A stretch of DNA of 64,000 nt from Cylicocyclus nassatus (taxonomy: Eukaryota; Nematoda; Chromadorea; Rhabditida; Strongylidae): NCBI GenBank assembly GCA_958299035.1, contig CATQJL010000223.1, forward strand, positions 75,099,600 to 75,163,599, written 5' to 3'. Each line of letters begins with the position of its first letter. Positions within the stretch are counted from its first letter, which is position 1. Of this stretch, positions 12,326-23,100 are shown one piece after another. Position numbers and translations under genes: made by a program. The notes under the pieces were generated by a model. It saw only the letters and a list, made by a program, of their open reading frames with translations, was not told the origin of the DNA and searched no databases.

Positions 12326-12465
12326 ATAGAGGACTATATGTCGCCGAAATGGGGTGTTCTCCCCCGCGGTCATTTGCAACAAGTATGCACTCTTTCACAT
12401 GCGTGGAGGTTGGAGGTGGACATGCCAAAACTATTGTAATCAAAAAATATGCGAGGATGGTCAGA
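12326..12465 (+). repeat. One-ended copy of the GACTATATGTCGCCGAA MITE
   Basis: AGAGGACTATATGTCGCCGA at 12327 is followed by TTTGCAACAAGTATGCACTC and a CATGCGTGGAGG block, in the same order as in the copies at 47153-47297 and 61487-61624. The opposite terminus is not seen, so the copy is incomplete. Confidence 0.55.
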
Positions 12466-12542
12466 GGTCTTAGTCTGAAAACTACTAGATTAACTAACCA
12501 ACACATCATTTTTTTGCTTTACACCAAAATAATTTGCTTCCA

Positions 12543-12850
12543 GTGGCCGTATTCACCAACGAACCCAGTGGTTCAGGAACCTATTGGGTACTGATGAGAT
12601 CGGTATTCACAAAGTTAGGGGGTTTGGAACCCAGTGGAGTTAAGACCCAGTGGGTTCCGAAACCCACGAAAAGACACCTAACCGGTATTCACGAACGTAC
12701 CTAGTGAGTTCGCGAACCCAATAAGCGAGCATACCGGCATTCACGAAACAAGTTACCCAGTTCTTGTGGGTTCCGGAATCCACTGCGCGCTGGGTTAGCG
12801 AACAACGGTGCAAGTTCCTCAGTGGGTTACATGCAAACCCAGTCCTTTGT
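12543..12850. repeat. Degenerate tandem of GGTATTCACGAA and AACCCAGTGGGTT motifs
   Basis: CCGGTATTCACGAA-like phrases recur at about 12549, 12602, 12681 and 12732, interleaved with self-complementary AACCCAGTGGGTT-like blocks. A smaller cluster of the same blocks lies at 15290-15372. The first unit opens GGCCGTATTCACC, recalling the start of the ACCTTGAGGTA elements (GGCCGTATTCATC), so a TIR-element origin is plausible. Confidence 0.55.
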
Positions 12851-13118
12851 AGAATATTATGGAGACATTGGCAGGGGATATTATTGCAGCAAACTTGTAG
12901 TTAGAAACACTTTCGATATTCTTCATAACTGAAAGGGATTTTGTTGGATAAATTTTGGTTGAACTTGGTGCCGGTCACAATTTGGCAGTCTCTGGAAAGT
13001 CGCAAACAAGCTTTTTGCGTCAAATTGTAAAGAGCCTAAACATTTGCCGATGTTTGCTCATTCTATAATATCTTAGAATTTTTCTGATACTGCTGCGACT
13101 GCAGAGGTAGCCTCATAT

Positions 13119-13320
13119 GGCTCCGGACAGATTTCACGCGATTTGATCGTCGCAATTTAGTCGCCGAGATTTCCATTCATTTTCATTTCACATTCAAAGA
13201 TTTCGGGGTGAAAATGTAACACAACCGAAATGCAAGTCGATCGGCTGAAATGATGTTGTAACAGTTGCCTCGTCGCGATTTAGTCGCGACGATAAATCCC
13301 GTGAAGTTTGTCCGGGGCCT
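13119..13320. mobile_element. MITE of the GATTTGATCGTCGCG family, 0.2 kb
   Basis: GGCTCCGGACAGATTTCACG with CGCGATTTGATCGTCGC at the left is mirrored at the right by TCGCGACGAT..AAGTTTGTCCGGGGCC. It has the same termini as the 85-bp hairpin at 11200-11284 but with a central insert. Confidence 0.7.
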
Positions 13321-13437
13321 ATAGAAAGCAGAGCGTCTGCCTGCATTCGTGTTTATGTATTTGGCCGTCTATTGTCTGTGTTTGTCTATGTCTGTTTATT
13401 CCTCAAATTAATAAAAAAAGTTCTTCTCCCCACTCTC

Positions 13438-13769
13438 TTTAGCACCGTCCACCCAAAATTTCGAATTCAATGGTTTTGTCGCCTTCAGGCTTTCTGATAG
13501 CCCTGATTCCGAATATGGAGTCGAAAATTCGCGAAACCCCCAAAAATCCCTGTTTCGAGAACCCTTTGCAACAAGCGCAGGCGAGATAACGCATGCAAGT
13601 GGGCGGGACGACCGGGGTCGCCCCGCCTACTTTGCTACTTCTGGAGCGGATTTCTCGCTCCAGAGGCAGTCTTTTGCGGCGAAGCTTGGAGGTTTGTCTA
13701 GTATGATGGCCCACACGATATGCCATCATAATCTCGCCGACCTCCATTTTGAGTGGACGGTGCCTTTAA
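13438..13769. mobile_element. TTAA-type MITE with GGCACCGTCCACC ends
   Basis: The left end reads TTTAGCACCGTCCACC and the right GGACGGTGCCTTTAA. A better-preserved relative at 18342-18683 shows TTAA followed by AGGCACCGTCCACC on both sides. TTAA target sites are typical of piggyBac-type transposition. The interior has a GC-rich segment but no transposase; about 332 bp. Confidence 0.7.
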
Positions 13770-14235
13770 CTCAGCAGACAAACGCTTTAAATAAAAATAG
13801 AAAAAAGCGTTTTAATCAAAATCGTTTGTTTTTTAATCTGATGAGTAAAACCAATGGGAAGGAAACAAGTAGTAGTCATGGTAATCACATATTAGTTCAA
13901 ATCATAGAGATTAGAACTTTAGCGATAATCTCCTTGCACTTCCAGTCTGAAGAAAACGTACTTTCCCTACCATTCGGGCGTCCTCGCACAAGAAATACAA
14001 ATGGACAAAGACTTAAGCGCTTCCTGCGAATATGCACCCTGTCACTGCTGATGAAAATTTCGTTTGAAAGCAGGAATTCGAAAAAGAGGCATAGGTATAC
14101 TTGTTGTGTATAGCAAATACATCCACGAAAAAAAACTTAGCTACTCCTTGCACCATCAATTATTCAAACTATGCCGATTCGTGAATGCCAGCTATGCCGT
14201 GCAGTCTCCGAAAAATGTGGCTGATATCTTCCCTA

Positions 14236-14947
14236 TCATAACTTATAATAACGGGCTAAGGGTTGTTTACGTTTGTCTGTCTGTCTGTCTGTCTGAATCT
14301 CTGTCTGTCACGAAATTCGTGGAGCGAGTTCCAACGAAGGTTTTGAGCTGATTTTTTGCACAGCGCCTGCTACCAACATGAGAGTCTACTATACAAAAGC
14401 ACGAGCGGATCCATTGCGTGGATCCCTCAAAAAATGCGCGTCAACCGAATCCATTTGGCTTTTGGCCATTAAAATTGAGTCTGTTGCGCAACTTTTTGCA
14501 AATTCAAGGATATTTCTGAGATGTTAATGTGCAAGTCATGGTCTTTAGCCTAAAAAATTGAACTAAAGTTTATTACTTTGCGAAAACGGAGCCAAAAAGA
14601 ATTGGTTGCGTAAATGTTCAATATGCCAAGATTTTACCCGATGGTTTGAGAAGATTTTTCCACAGATATGTAGCCCATGGTGATTATGGCATCTTAACGC
14701 GAATATCAAGCCATGAAAAGTCCAAAAACCGACTCAAATTTGCATTTGTTCTTTCGAGAAAAGTTTCGTTCATGCGAAATTACCGATCTCATATGGAAAA
14801 GCTTTTGGAATGAATAGTTGTTTACAAATCATTCGTGATAGTCTGCATACCGCGGTGAGTTCCAATATCATTATTGTGCGAGAATGAGTAAGGCATACAC
14901 ATAGTAGGGCCAGTGCGAGCCTCTGCGAAGCAGAGGTGAAGCACTGG
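14236..14947 (+). mobile_element. Short non-autonomous Helitron
   Basis: The element starts TCATAACTTATAATAACGG directly after an A. It continues through GGGCTAAGG and a (GTCT)n run (14277-14296). It ends CTGG directly before a T, 7 bases after a perfect hairpin CCTCTGC-GAA-GCAGAGG (14920-14936). 5' TC, 3' hairpin plus CTRR, insertion between A and T and no inverted repeats are Helitron hallmarks. It is 712 bp with no Rep/helicase. Relatives: the 3' half at 31140-31470, a 5' end on the minus strand at 59016, and a decayed 3' end near 28045-28075. Confidence 0.8.
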
Positions 14948-16202
14948 TGTGGTATAAAACAACTCTGAATAACAAAGATAAGTAGAAAAAAAAGAGTAGA
15001 GTCCTCTTTCTGCATCCATTTCCGCAAATATCATTGTCGACAGTCATGCCAAGGTCCGAAAGATTATTGGAATAACACACAGAGTAAGGGAAGGGCAAGT
15101 TTTGTCGCACAAAAGACATTGATTCATGTCATCCACCCGAACACAATAGTTCTCGAAAGCGTGTCAAGCGTGCTGGCGCTTCTAGTTTAGCGCAGTGTGT
15201 ATGTGTCGAGAGAAGAATGTAGTACACAGGCTGGAGAGACACATTGGTGACGTCATGGGATGGTGATCCCACCGGGGCACTTGTGAGTACCGATCTTACC
15301 CAGTTGGTTCGCAAACCCACGGACCCCATAGGTTTGCGAACCCAATGGGTTCTGGAACCCACTGGGTTCGGTGATAACACAGCCACAACAGATGTTGATT
15401 CTATAGAACAGGAGTTGGCAAACGTTGGTTTCGTGCATTTTGCAAAAGAGAACGACAAAAAGCGAAAGACCGAAGCTTCCAATTGCTCCTGGCAATTTTA
15501 AAAGCTCAATCAAACCACCGGTAGTGGTCTTAGCCATAAAGCAGACTAGACCGACCATCGGCGAAGATCTCAGCAAGACAAAATAAGACGTTATTGACGA
15601 TTGTTGATGCAAACGAATAAATAGCGTGATGAATACCAGTACAAGTGAGATTCATTTTGCGAAGTACTTTCACCATCAGTATACATTAAGTGGGTGCAAC
15701 TTTCACTTACCACTTTCGACACCATCTTGCTTTTAGCGGCTGAGTACTTTAGAAATAAATGTGGTGCCCCTCGTTAGAGCTTTGCTTCGGCTGATCCTGA
15801 TGTTGGAATATCCTATTGTCCTTTAAGGCAGCGTCCAGCCAAAATTTCGCCTCTCATGTTTGTCTTTACGTGGCCCTGGTTATAATTATGGAGAACAAAA
15901 TGTGCAAACTTCCAAAAAAATCCGATTTCCGGGAGTTTATCCGACAGTTCAGACGGGTTTCACTTCCTATGTGGGTGGAGCGTGATAGGATTCGGGCGTG
16001 GCTTGATAGCACTTCCACGTTTCCAGGTCCGTTGTTTCTATCTAAAAACAACATGGGAGACTGAATTAGCGCAGCTACTTTTCTTCTGATGCTCACATTT
16101 AGGATAGATACTAATTGGCGGGAGCTAGGTTTTGCCTGAACGCCTTCAAAGCTTGTCATCTGAAGTTGTTATGCGAGATGGTCGGCTTTTGTCGAAGGCG
16201 GG
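14948..16202. other. Intergenic stretch with repeat relics
   Basis: No gene is recognised. An AACCCA/TGGGTT cluster lies at 15290-15372 (the frame open across it follows from that repeat). At about 15822, TTAAGGCAGCGTCCAGCC is a single end of the TTAA-type MITE family, with no matching right end before 16200. Confidence 0.45.
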
Positions 16203-16340
16203 TAGGGGACTATATGTCCCATAAGCTCCACCCCAAGGTACAGCTGGTATGTATTTGTACCGTCTGTAATGTAAGGAGCTGCGGTCTGTAGCAGATGTCC
16301 GAGTGGGACCAGCCCCTTCCGATGTCATATAGTCCCCTAC
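16203..16340. mobile_element. Short MITE with AGGGGACTATATG ends
   Basis: GTAGGGGACTATATG at 16202 is mirrored by CATATAGTCCCCTAC ending at 16340. It is about 140 bp with no coding capacity. The ends resemble, but are not identical to, the GAGGACTATATGTCGCC family. Confidence 0.7.
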
Positions 16341-16545
16341 GAGACGGCTGCTATAGAAAGAAGTTTGTGAGCGTTCTCCCAAGTCGAAACAAACACTCCT
16401 ATTTTTTCGCCGTGGTCAGTCAAAAACAGAGAAACAAGGCATGTAAGACCTATTTTGTACTTAAGTATGCTTGATTTGCGATTAATACAAAGACTTTTTA
16501 CGTATCAAAGCTGTATTTTTGTGAATGGAATTGCAATGGCCCATA

Positions 16546-17222
16546 CACAGGGTGTCCGTAAAGTATGTATACACTGTTTGGTCGTTTTTATCTTTTTTTC
16601 CAACAAGTCTTTTGCCTTACTTCAAGTACCATTTTGTAGAGCTGGCTTCAACTTAGATTTACAGTATGGAGCGAAGCACACGCTCTTCCTTACTGTAGGA
16701 TTGCGTTAGAAACTTGAAACATATGGTATCAATGTGAAAAGAGCTGCCGTCTCAAAATTTTTCAAAAAAATGTAAAAACCCGTGTAATAAGATTTTTATG
16801 GACGCTGAGTTCAATACTCAACTATTCACATGATTGCAAAGCATTCTAAACGGTGTAACCGCACTTTTTAGGAACAGAAAAAATGGCCGCTACCTCTTAC
16901 CTGACATAGCTCTTCAATGAAGCACATATTAAGCTGGATTTTACATTTGGAATTAGCAACTCTAATTAGCCTAGTGTAAAAGCTTTCAGGCTGTTTTGTT
17001 TCCTTTCTGAGGCAAAATATGGCCTTTCATGGCTCAAAACCCTCTTTAAAGTTTCTACCGTAATCCTACAGTATGAAGAGAGATAGGTGATTCGTTCTAT
17101 ACTGCAAATCTAAGTTGAAGCCAGCCTTACAAAATGGTACCTGAAGCAAGGCAAAAGACTTGTTGGGAAGAAAGATATTTAACGATCAAACAGTGTATAC
17201 ATACTTTACGGGCACCCTGTAT
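16546..17222. mobile_element. Mariner-like MITE, AGGGTGTCC family, copy 1
   Basis: The ends CAGGGTGTCCGTAAAGTATG and CATACTTTACGGGCACCCTG are inverted copies flanked by TA. Further inward, TTTTGTAGAGCTGGCTTCAA is mirrored at about 17110-17130 and GTAGGATTGCGTTAGAAACT at about 17055-17075. The copies at 32553-33230 and 34719-35371 share ends, size (0.65-0.68 kb) and internal blocks. TA flanks and a CAGGGTGTCC terminus fit a Tc1/mariner-derived MITE. Confidence 0.8.
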
Positions 17223-18341
17223 ATACGCAATTCCATTATGAATACAGAGAGGCTTGCGCTAGGTGCTTGGTAGAAAGAATGTTATGGACATAGATGACGT
17301 AAAGCGACCATTTTTTATTCCTCATTCCATACCGTATTATGGGATGGTAATTTGCTGTCAGCTGCAACTAATATGCACTTGAATGTCTTGGATTTTTTCC
17401 GCTTTTACCACAAGAAATGATGTTTGAATCTTTATTTGTGTTTTACTCGCGAACACCTCATCAGAAGCTGAAAGTAGTCAAAGCAGCTTTATCAAACGTT
17501 TTATATCACTAAACGCCTTGACCAATAAGGGCGACTAATCTATTGTTGATAAAGTCAAACGTATATTCAACCGAACAAGTGCTCCAATGAGCAGTTGTGC
17601 AAGTATTAGCTTGAACATTACTCACACCCGACAGTAATAATGAGTTGTACATTTGTTTTAGCATGCAAGAGTAGCGATGAGCCTGAAAATTACAAAGTTT
17701 TAGGAAGGACCCAAAGTCACTACTAACTGATAATGTGCTCCTATGCCATAACAGGCGGTCATAAAACACTTTCTTTGATACTTAGCTTTTCGGCAAACGC
17801 GGTTCTCAGAGAGGTAAATGTGTTCAACACTTCTGATAAAACACTTTAACCCACCACACATTCCTTCAATTTCGTACCGCTGGAAATTTCTTTTGCGGCT
17901 TAATTAAGATTCCAAGTTAACGTCGACGTATATATTTCGAAGGAAGTAGCTTGAAATCTAATAAGGTCGGAAGGCCCATGGCTATGCCAGTAAGCTGTCC
18001 TAGGCCATTATACTCAAAATACGTCAAAAACCTATTCAGGCATTTTGATGAAGAAATAGTGGCTCCTGCTGTTTGGGATAAGGTAAAAAAGGATAATATA
18101 CGACGCCTCTGATCCTTTTTGAGCTGGGATATGTTCTTCAGTTGCGAGCAAGTGCAATTATTTTATAATCGACTTCATTATCCTTCCTTCTATGTTTCGA
18201 AAGTGGTCCAAAGAAGTTCCTTCTTCTTTTACCAACCAGATGTATTTCAGCGTACACAAAGGTGGAATGGTCTGGTTAATGGTCTCTCCTATGTAGGTGG
18301 CATGCTATTTCTAAAACTCCAAGTAATTCACCACTCTGCAC
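17223..18341. other. Intergenic stretch, nothing recognisable
   Basis: AT-rich sequence with only short frames. I see no repeat with a partner elsewhere in the window, no RNA gene and no exon chain. Confidence 0.5.
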
Positions 18342-18683
18342 TTAAAGGCACCGTCCACCTTAGATTGGAGTTTTGAGCCTTTGGCAGCATATGATGGTGG
18401 GGCCCCCTATCAAGCCAATGCCCGGGTCGCGGCGCAAAATTTCGCTTCAGAAGCGAGAAAATCGCTCCGGAATAACGAAGATGCACGAGTACCCCCATCG
18501 ATGCCCACCTATTTGTGCGCGCTTATCCAATCACCGTTCTGGAAAGCCAGCATGTGGCTTCTCCGGAATGGGAATTCTTAGGTTTTTCACGTTCTTGGCT
18601 TCATATTCGGAATCAAGGACATGAGAAGGCCCTGAAACGACATAAACCTGGAAGTCGAAAATCTGGGTGGACGGTGCCTTTAA
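18342..18683. mobile_element. TTAA-type MITE with AGGCACCGTCCACC ends
   Basis: TTAA then AGGCACCGTCCACC at the left is mirrored by GGTGGACGGTGCCT then TTAA at the right, giving a clean TTAA duplication as in piggyBac-type elements. The interior shares an AAATCGCTCC..GAAGCGA-type GC-rich block with the copy at 13438-13769. About 342 bp, non-autonomous. Confidence 0.8.
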
Positions 18684-18849
18684 GATGGCCTTCGGGCTTC
18701 CGTTTGGGCTCATGGATTATTGTGCATACTACAAACTCTATCACATAGTACTACATATTAGTTGATTTTTAAAGTAGTTTCTCGGAAAGTTCAATGAAGA
18801 GCATCTTTTCCAAGGGGTGCTTGCATTAAACATTGTTCTATCGCATTGG

Positions 18850-19390
18850 TAAAATGACTGTACTAACAAATTCTTCGTCATAAACGTTATCTAAATCCTC
18901 CTTGACCCCCGCCTTAGAAAAGTTGCTTGGTGATTGCTTGATGAGCCTTCCCTCGCATTTGGAAAGCTTCATTTTCTGCTGGTGGGGTTGAGAAGTTGTT
19001 ATTGGCACTTCCATAGGAGATCCATCGCCAGCTGGTAGGATGATTTATATTGAATGCCTCGTCCACCAACTTGATCCCAGTCCTCATCCTTCATCTCACA
19101 ACCAGAAGGCCTGCTTTTTGGTCTCAAAAATTGTCGTTATGAGACTTCTATTAAGCCTCCTGCGATGGAGCTCCTGTGGAAGCTCTCACACAAATTCATC
19201 ATCAGAAAATGAACGGAAGCTTACTAAAGGCGCAGGGAGGCTGGCTCATCAAAAATAGCACAATGGCAATTTTTGCGAGGAAAAAGATCTTCTGAGATGG
19301 AGGTCGGGGAGAACTTTCAAACGATGTGGACGAGGAATTTGGCGATACATTCACTTTAACAGTGCATATCTCTCCACTTTCACACGTGAA
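18850..19390. repeat. Diverged inverted duplication, coding-like
   Basis: Minus-strand 19005 to 18850 and plus-strand 19155 to 19375 are homologous but quite diverged. Their conceptual translations agree better than their bases: GDGSPMEVPITT versus RDGAPVEALTQ, HQQKMKL versus HHQKMNG, and EDLDNVYDEEF versus GELSNDVDEEF. The two arms point away from each other around about 19080. No domain or splice frame is recognised. Could be ends of an unknown transposon with coding TIRs, or a divergent pair of gene fragments. Confidence 0.5.
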
Positions 19391-19415
19391 ACTTACTCTA
19401 TTTCTTTCCTCCAGC

Positions 19416-19617
19416 GACTATAAAGCAATATTGGCAACAAATATGTAAGGGTGAAGGTTGCAACCTTGAAGGCACTTCCGGGCAAAAGTCATATTTGAGT
19501 CTTTCGCTTACCTGGTGTTCGCCATCATCCGAAAATCCACCGTGGAAAGCGCGAAAACGGCAAAAAGTTGCTCTGGCGCAAGAATTAATTAGCAGTGTGG
19601 AGGCTTTCACTCTGTAA
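19416..19617 (+). CDS. Unrecognised open frame, possible exon
   Basis: After a plausible acceptor (TTTCCTCCAG, ending 19414) a frame stays open for about 66 codons to a stop near 19617, beginning TIKQYWQQICKGEGC and containing WCSPSSENPPWKARKRQK. Composition is polar, with Cys and Trp. There is no start codon or identified partner exon. It lies just right of the inverted duplication 18850-19390 and could be part of the same unit. No function is assigned; it may be chance. Confidence 0.25.
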
Positions 19618-19746
19618 AGTCACTCTCCCAACTACCGGAGCGCTCTTCTCGCCCCAATATCGCCACCCATCAAGCGCGAATCCGTGACCTGAAGCCCGAG
19701 CCGAGAAGATCGCTCAAAAAGTTGGGAAGCTGACTTTACAAAGTGA
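19606..19746. repeat. Small foldback, 0.14 kb
   Basis: CTGTAAAGTCACTCTCCCAA (19610) with GCGCTCTTCTCG is mirrored by CGAGAAGATCGCTC and TTGGGAAGCTGACTTTACA ending about 19743. The arms are imperfect, there is no coding content, and it is probably a MITE. Confidence 0.5.
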
Positions 19747-20073
19747 AAGATCCTACCCACTTGCTGATTCTCATCCTGCGTCAAAGTCTCTTTTCGCTGT
19801 TTTCGCTTTCCAGTGCGGTATGATTCAGCATAGCGAACTCTTATGTAAGCAAAAAAAACTAAAATTGAATCCTTGCCCGCGCTGCTCCCAAGAGAACTGG
19901 CACAGCAGTCTAACATGCGCAGGAACTCACGCAAGCAAAAGGTTTTTGAACTTGCTTCAGTTTGTTTCTCGTGAAAGGTTTGCATATAAGGTGCAGCCAG
20001 TGACCATAACTGAATAGGACGAGCTCCAACAGTAGTGCATCTGCAGCTTTAGATTACGAGTTCTCATACGAAA

Positions 20074-20080
20074 TTTTCAG
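20074..20080 (+). promoter_or_regulatory. Candidate spliced-leader trans-splice acceptor
   Basis: TTTTCAG, the nematode acceptor consensus, occurs 16 bases upstream of the ATG at 20097 with no AG between. In nematodes such a site this close to the start codon is commonly used for spliced-leader addition. It supports the choice of 20097 as start. An ordinary upstream cis intron cannot be excluded. Confidence 0.5.
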
Positions 20081-20096
20081 CAAAATTCGTCGGGTA

Positions 20097-20169
20097 ATGA
20101 TAACTCCATTTTTTGGACTTTTACTCATTGCAAAAACAGCAGCTCTATCATGGTCAACCGACATATATG
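20097..20169 (+). CDS. Gene 1 exon 1: signal peptide
   Basis: Encodes [20 protein letters not shown], a hydrophobic secretion signal with likely cleavage around residues 16-18. It ends in phase 1 at a GTAAAA donor; the following intron is only 51 nt. Gene 2's first exon (54021) encodes the similar MLSALLGFVLVVKAATLSW. Confidence 0.8.
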
Positions 20170-23100
20170 GTAAAAGCATTTGATTGTTTAAATTGGTGAA
20201 TATTGACTAGATCATTGCAGATAAAAATACATGCGGTTTACCCATGGAAGGATACGAAGCCTACCCTTTTACAGAGGAAGCTACAAGACAAGAAGTAAGA
20301 TAAGACAAGTTGCCACGATTTGCTTCCAGTTTTATTCTTGATACCGTAAAGCATATTTAAGTCTTAACCGATAGAAAAAATGTTTTGAATGCACGACTAT
20401 CATTATGCATTGTCAGAAAAAAAACAAGTTGTCTACAAAAAAGTTCAGTAGACTCATTCGCTTATAAGCATCGTGCAATTTTAAGTCGCTCTTTGCAAAT
20501 GCAACATGACTGAATTGCTTGCAAGGCAGATGACAAGCAATGCTTGCGAATTAGCATTTCAGAAGTTTTGTTACTTACTTAGATACTTAGATGGCCCGTC
20601 TTCACATGGCGTGCGGGCCCCAGCACAAAAATCCAAGATTATCAACAATTTGACCAAGACCCATCGGCGAGCTTAGAGCGTAGTTTTTACTTAATTAGAA
20701 ACATATTGTTAGATGGCTCGCCTTTACGTTGCGTGCGGGTCTCAGGCACAAAAGTTTCCATCAATCCCTGTCTCTCACTTCAGACATCCACGATCTTCTT
20801 GGTTGTCGTCGGTGGCTACGTCCACGAATTTCAGGCGCAAAATTCACATCGAGCTGATATCTCAGCTGGTCCATTCGTCCCACGAACACGTCTGCCCATC
20901 TCGTTGGAGGTCTTTCCGAGGACGTTTTGCTTCGCGAGGGATCCACTTCGATGTTCTTAGTGTTTATCTGTCGTCTGTTCTTCTCATAATCTGACAGGTC
21001 CTCGATGCTTCGCTTTCGCAATGTAATCCGCTGGGTCACAAAGACGGGACATTCTTCTCAATATACATACTGCGAAGTCCGACTAGATGTTGCTTGTGTT
21101 GGGTCATCTTCAGAAGACTAGGCTCTAGCGCTTTGTGGGTGGTCCGTAGAGCTTTCGACGTTGCTACTATAAGCCCAAGTTTCAGCTGCGTAACAGAGCG
21201 CCGGGAGAACGGTTGAGTCGAACAGGTGGACACGCAGTTCCGGGCCCGTCAGTTGGTCGGCGGCTTCCTTCAGAGGCCCGAAAACGGCCCAGGCTGCTCT
21301 TCTTCTCGTGTTTAGTTATTCCCTCACGTCGTTCTCCATGTTCATCGAACGTGCGAGATACACGTAACAAGGCGTCTCCGATAAGGGTGCCTTCCAATTC
21401 CATTTCTGCATCTTCGCAAAGGGCGTTCCTCATAAACTGAGTCTTCTTCCAATTTATTCGCAGTCCGATCTTCTTCCCTACTTCGTTCAGTTCCTTCAGC
21501 ATCGTCTCTGCTTCGGTGATACTGCTCGAGAAGAGAACGATGTCGTCCGCAAAACGAAGATTGGACAGGAATCTCCCATCAACTCGTATGCCTCTCTCGT
21601 CCCAGTCCAGTGACTTCGTCACCCACTGCAAGGCCGCGGTGAACAGCTTCGGCGAGATTGTGTCGCCTTGTCGGACCCCCTTCCCGATTGGTATGGTCAG
21701 GGGGCGATGGAACAGCTGTATAGTTGTTGTACAGTCCTTGTAGCAGTTGGCTAGTGTCCTCACGTAGCTGGGTCCACTCCTTGATCGACTAGCGCTGACG
21801 GGATCGCGTTGGTTTCGACGCTGTCAAAGGCTTTCCTGTAGTCGACGAAGGTTAGGACGAGAGGCAGTCCGTACTCCCGGCGGAATTCTATGACCCTCGA
21901 AACCGTCTGGATGTGCTATGCAGCTGAATCCTTTGCGAAATCCAGCTTGTTTTTGGGATTGGGCTTCATCCAGTGTCCTAGATATGCGAGCGAGGATGAA
22001 TAATCTTCGTGAAAAGCTTGTATAGCACACTCAGCAGGCATATTAGACGGTAGTTACGAAGATCCTTTCGTTCGCCCCTCTTGAAATAAAAGGACGGTTC
22101 TTGACGTTCTCCGCGGTCGGGAATCCTATTCTTCGGAAGGTAAGATGTCTAGTGCGATGCGAGAATCTCGTGTAGACGTTGTCCTCCGGCTCGCAGAAAT
22201 TTGACGAAAAGATGGTCTGGTCCTGGACGCCTTCATGGTCTGGATCGTCGCGCGCACTTCGACAGGTAGAATTCGTGGTGGTACTTCTCCAGTGGGAATT
22301 AGGGACGTCGGCAAGGGTGTTGACGAGCGAAGGAGGTTGATATAAAAGTTTTTCGTGATAGATTCAGTCTTGTATGGGGAAGAAGTCGAAGTCCCGTCTG
22401 CGTTCAATAGTGCAGCCAGCGGTACGTGATATTCACAAAAGCCTCTTCGGCACTTCTTGAGACTTCGGCTTCCTTCGGCTGCTTCCAATATATTGGCTTG
22501 TGTGTACTTCCTGAGATCCTCCTGCAAAGCTGTTATGCAACTGGCGTTGGCTATCAGTCGCTCGAGATGGGTTGCATTCGGATATCCTGTCTCAGAAATC
22601 TTCTTCTTTCGAGCAATTCCTTGGTGGTCTTCGAAATTCGTTGCAAGTTCTTCTCAGAAGACTGAGGCGCACTCTTTGCAGGCTTGCAATCCTTTTGGAA
22701 GCCGGTCGTAGTCGTACGTTGGGTCCTCCTCGATGGGCCAGTCACAACGTGATATGAGCTCTTCCAGCCTGTTACCGTCATAAAAAATTTCCTTCCTTCT
22801 TGAGACACTGTAACAGACTTTCTCTTCTAGCTTTCGACTGAGTCGTATCTTCGTTCGAAGGAGACGGTAATCGGAGCCACTGCAGAAGGACGGAACTACT
22901 GAGACGTTGAGCAAGCTCCACCTTCGGTTGGTGAGAATGTGGTCGATTTCCGCATGAGTCGTTCCGTCGAACGGTTCTCAAATCCACCGGCGATGTTCTT
23001 TCCTCATGAAAATGGAACTCCCATGGAAAAGTCGTGCGGCGGGGAGAAGCCCCACGAGACGGTTGCCGTTTTCGTTCCGGAGCCCATATCCAAACTTCCC

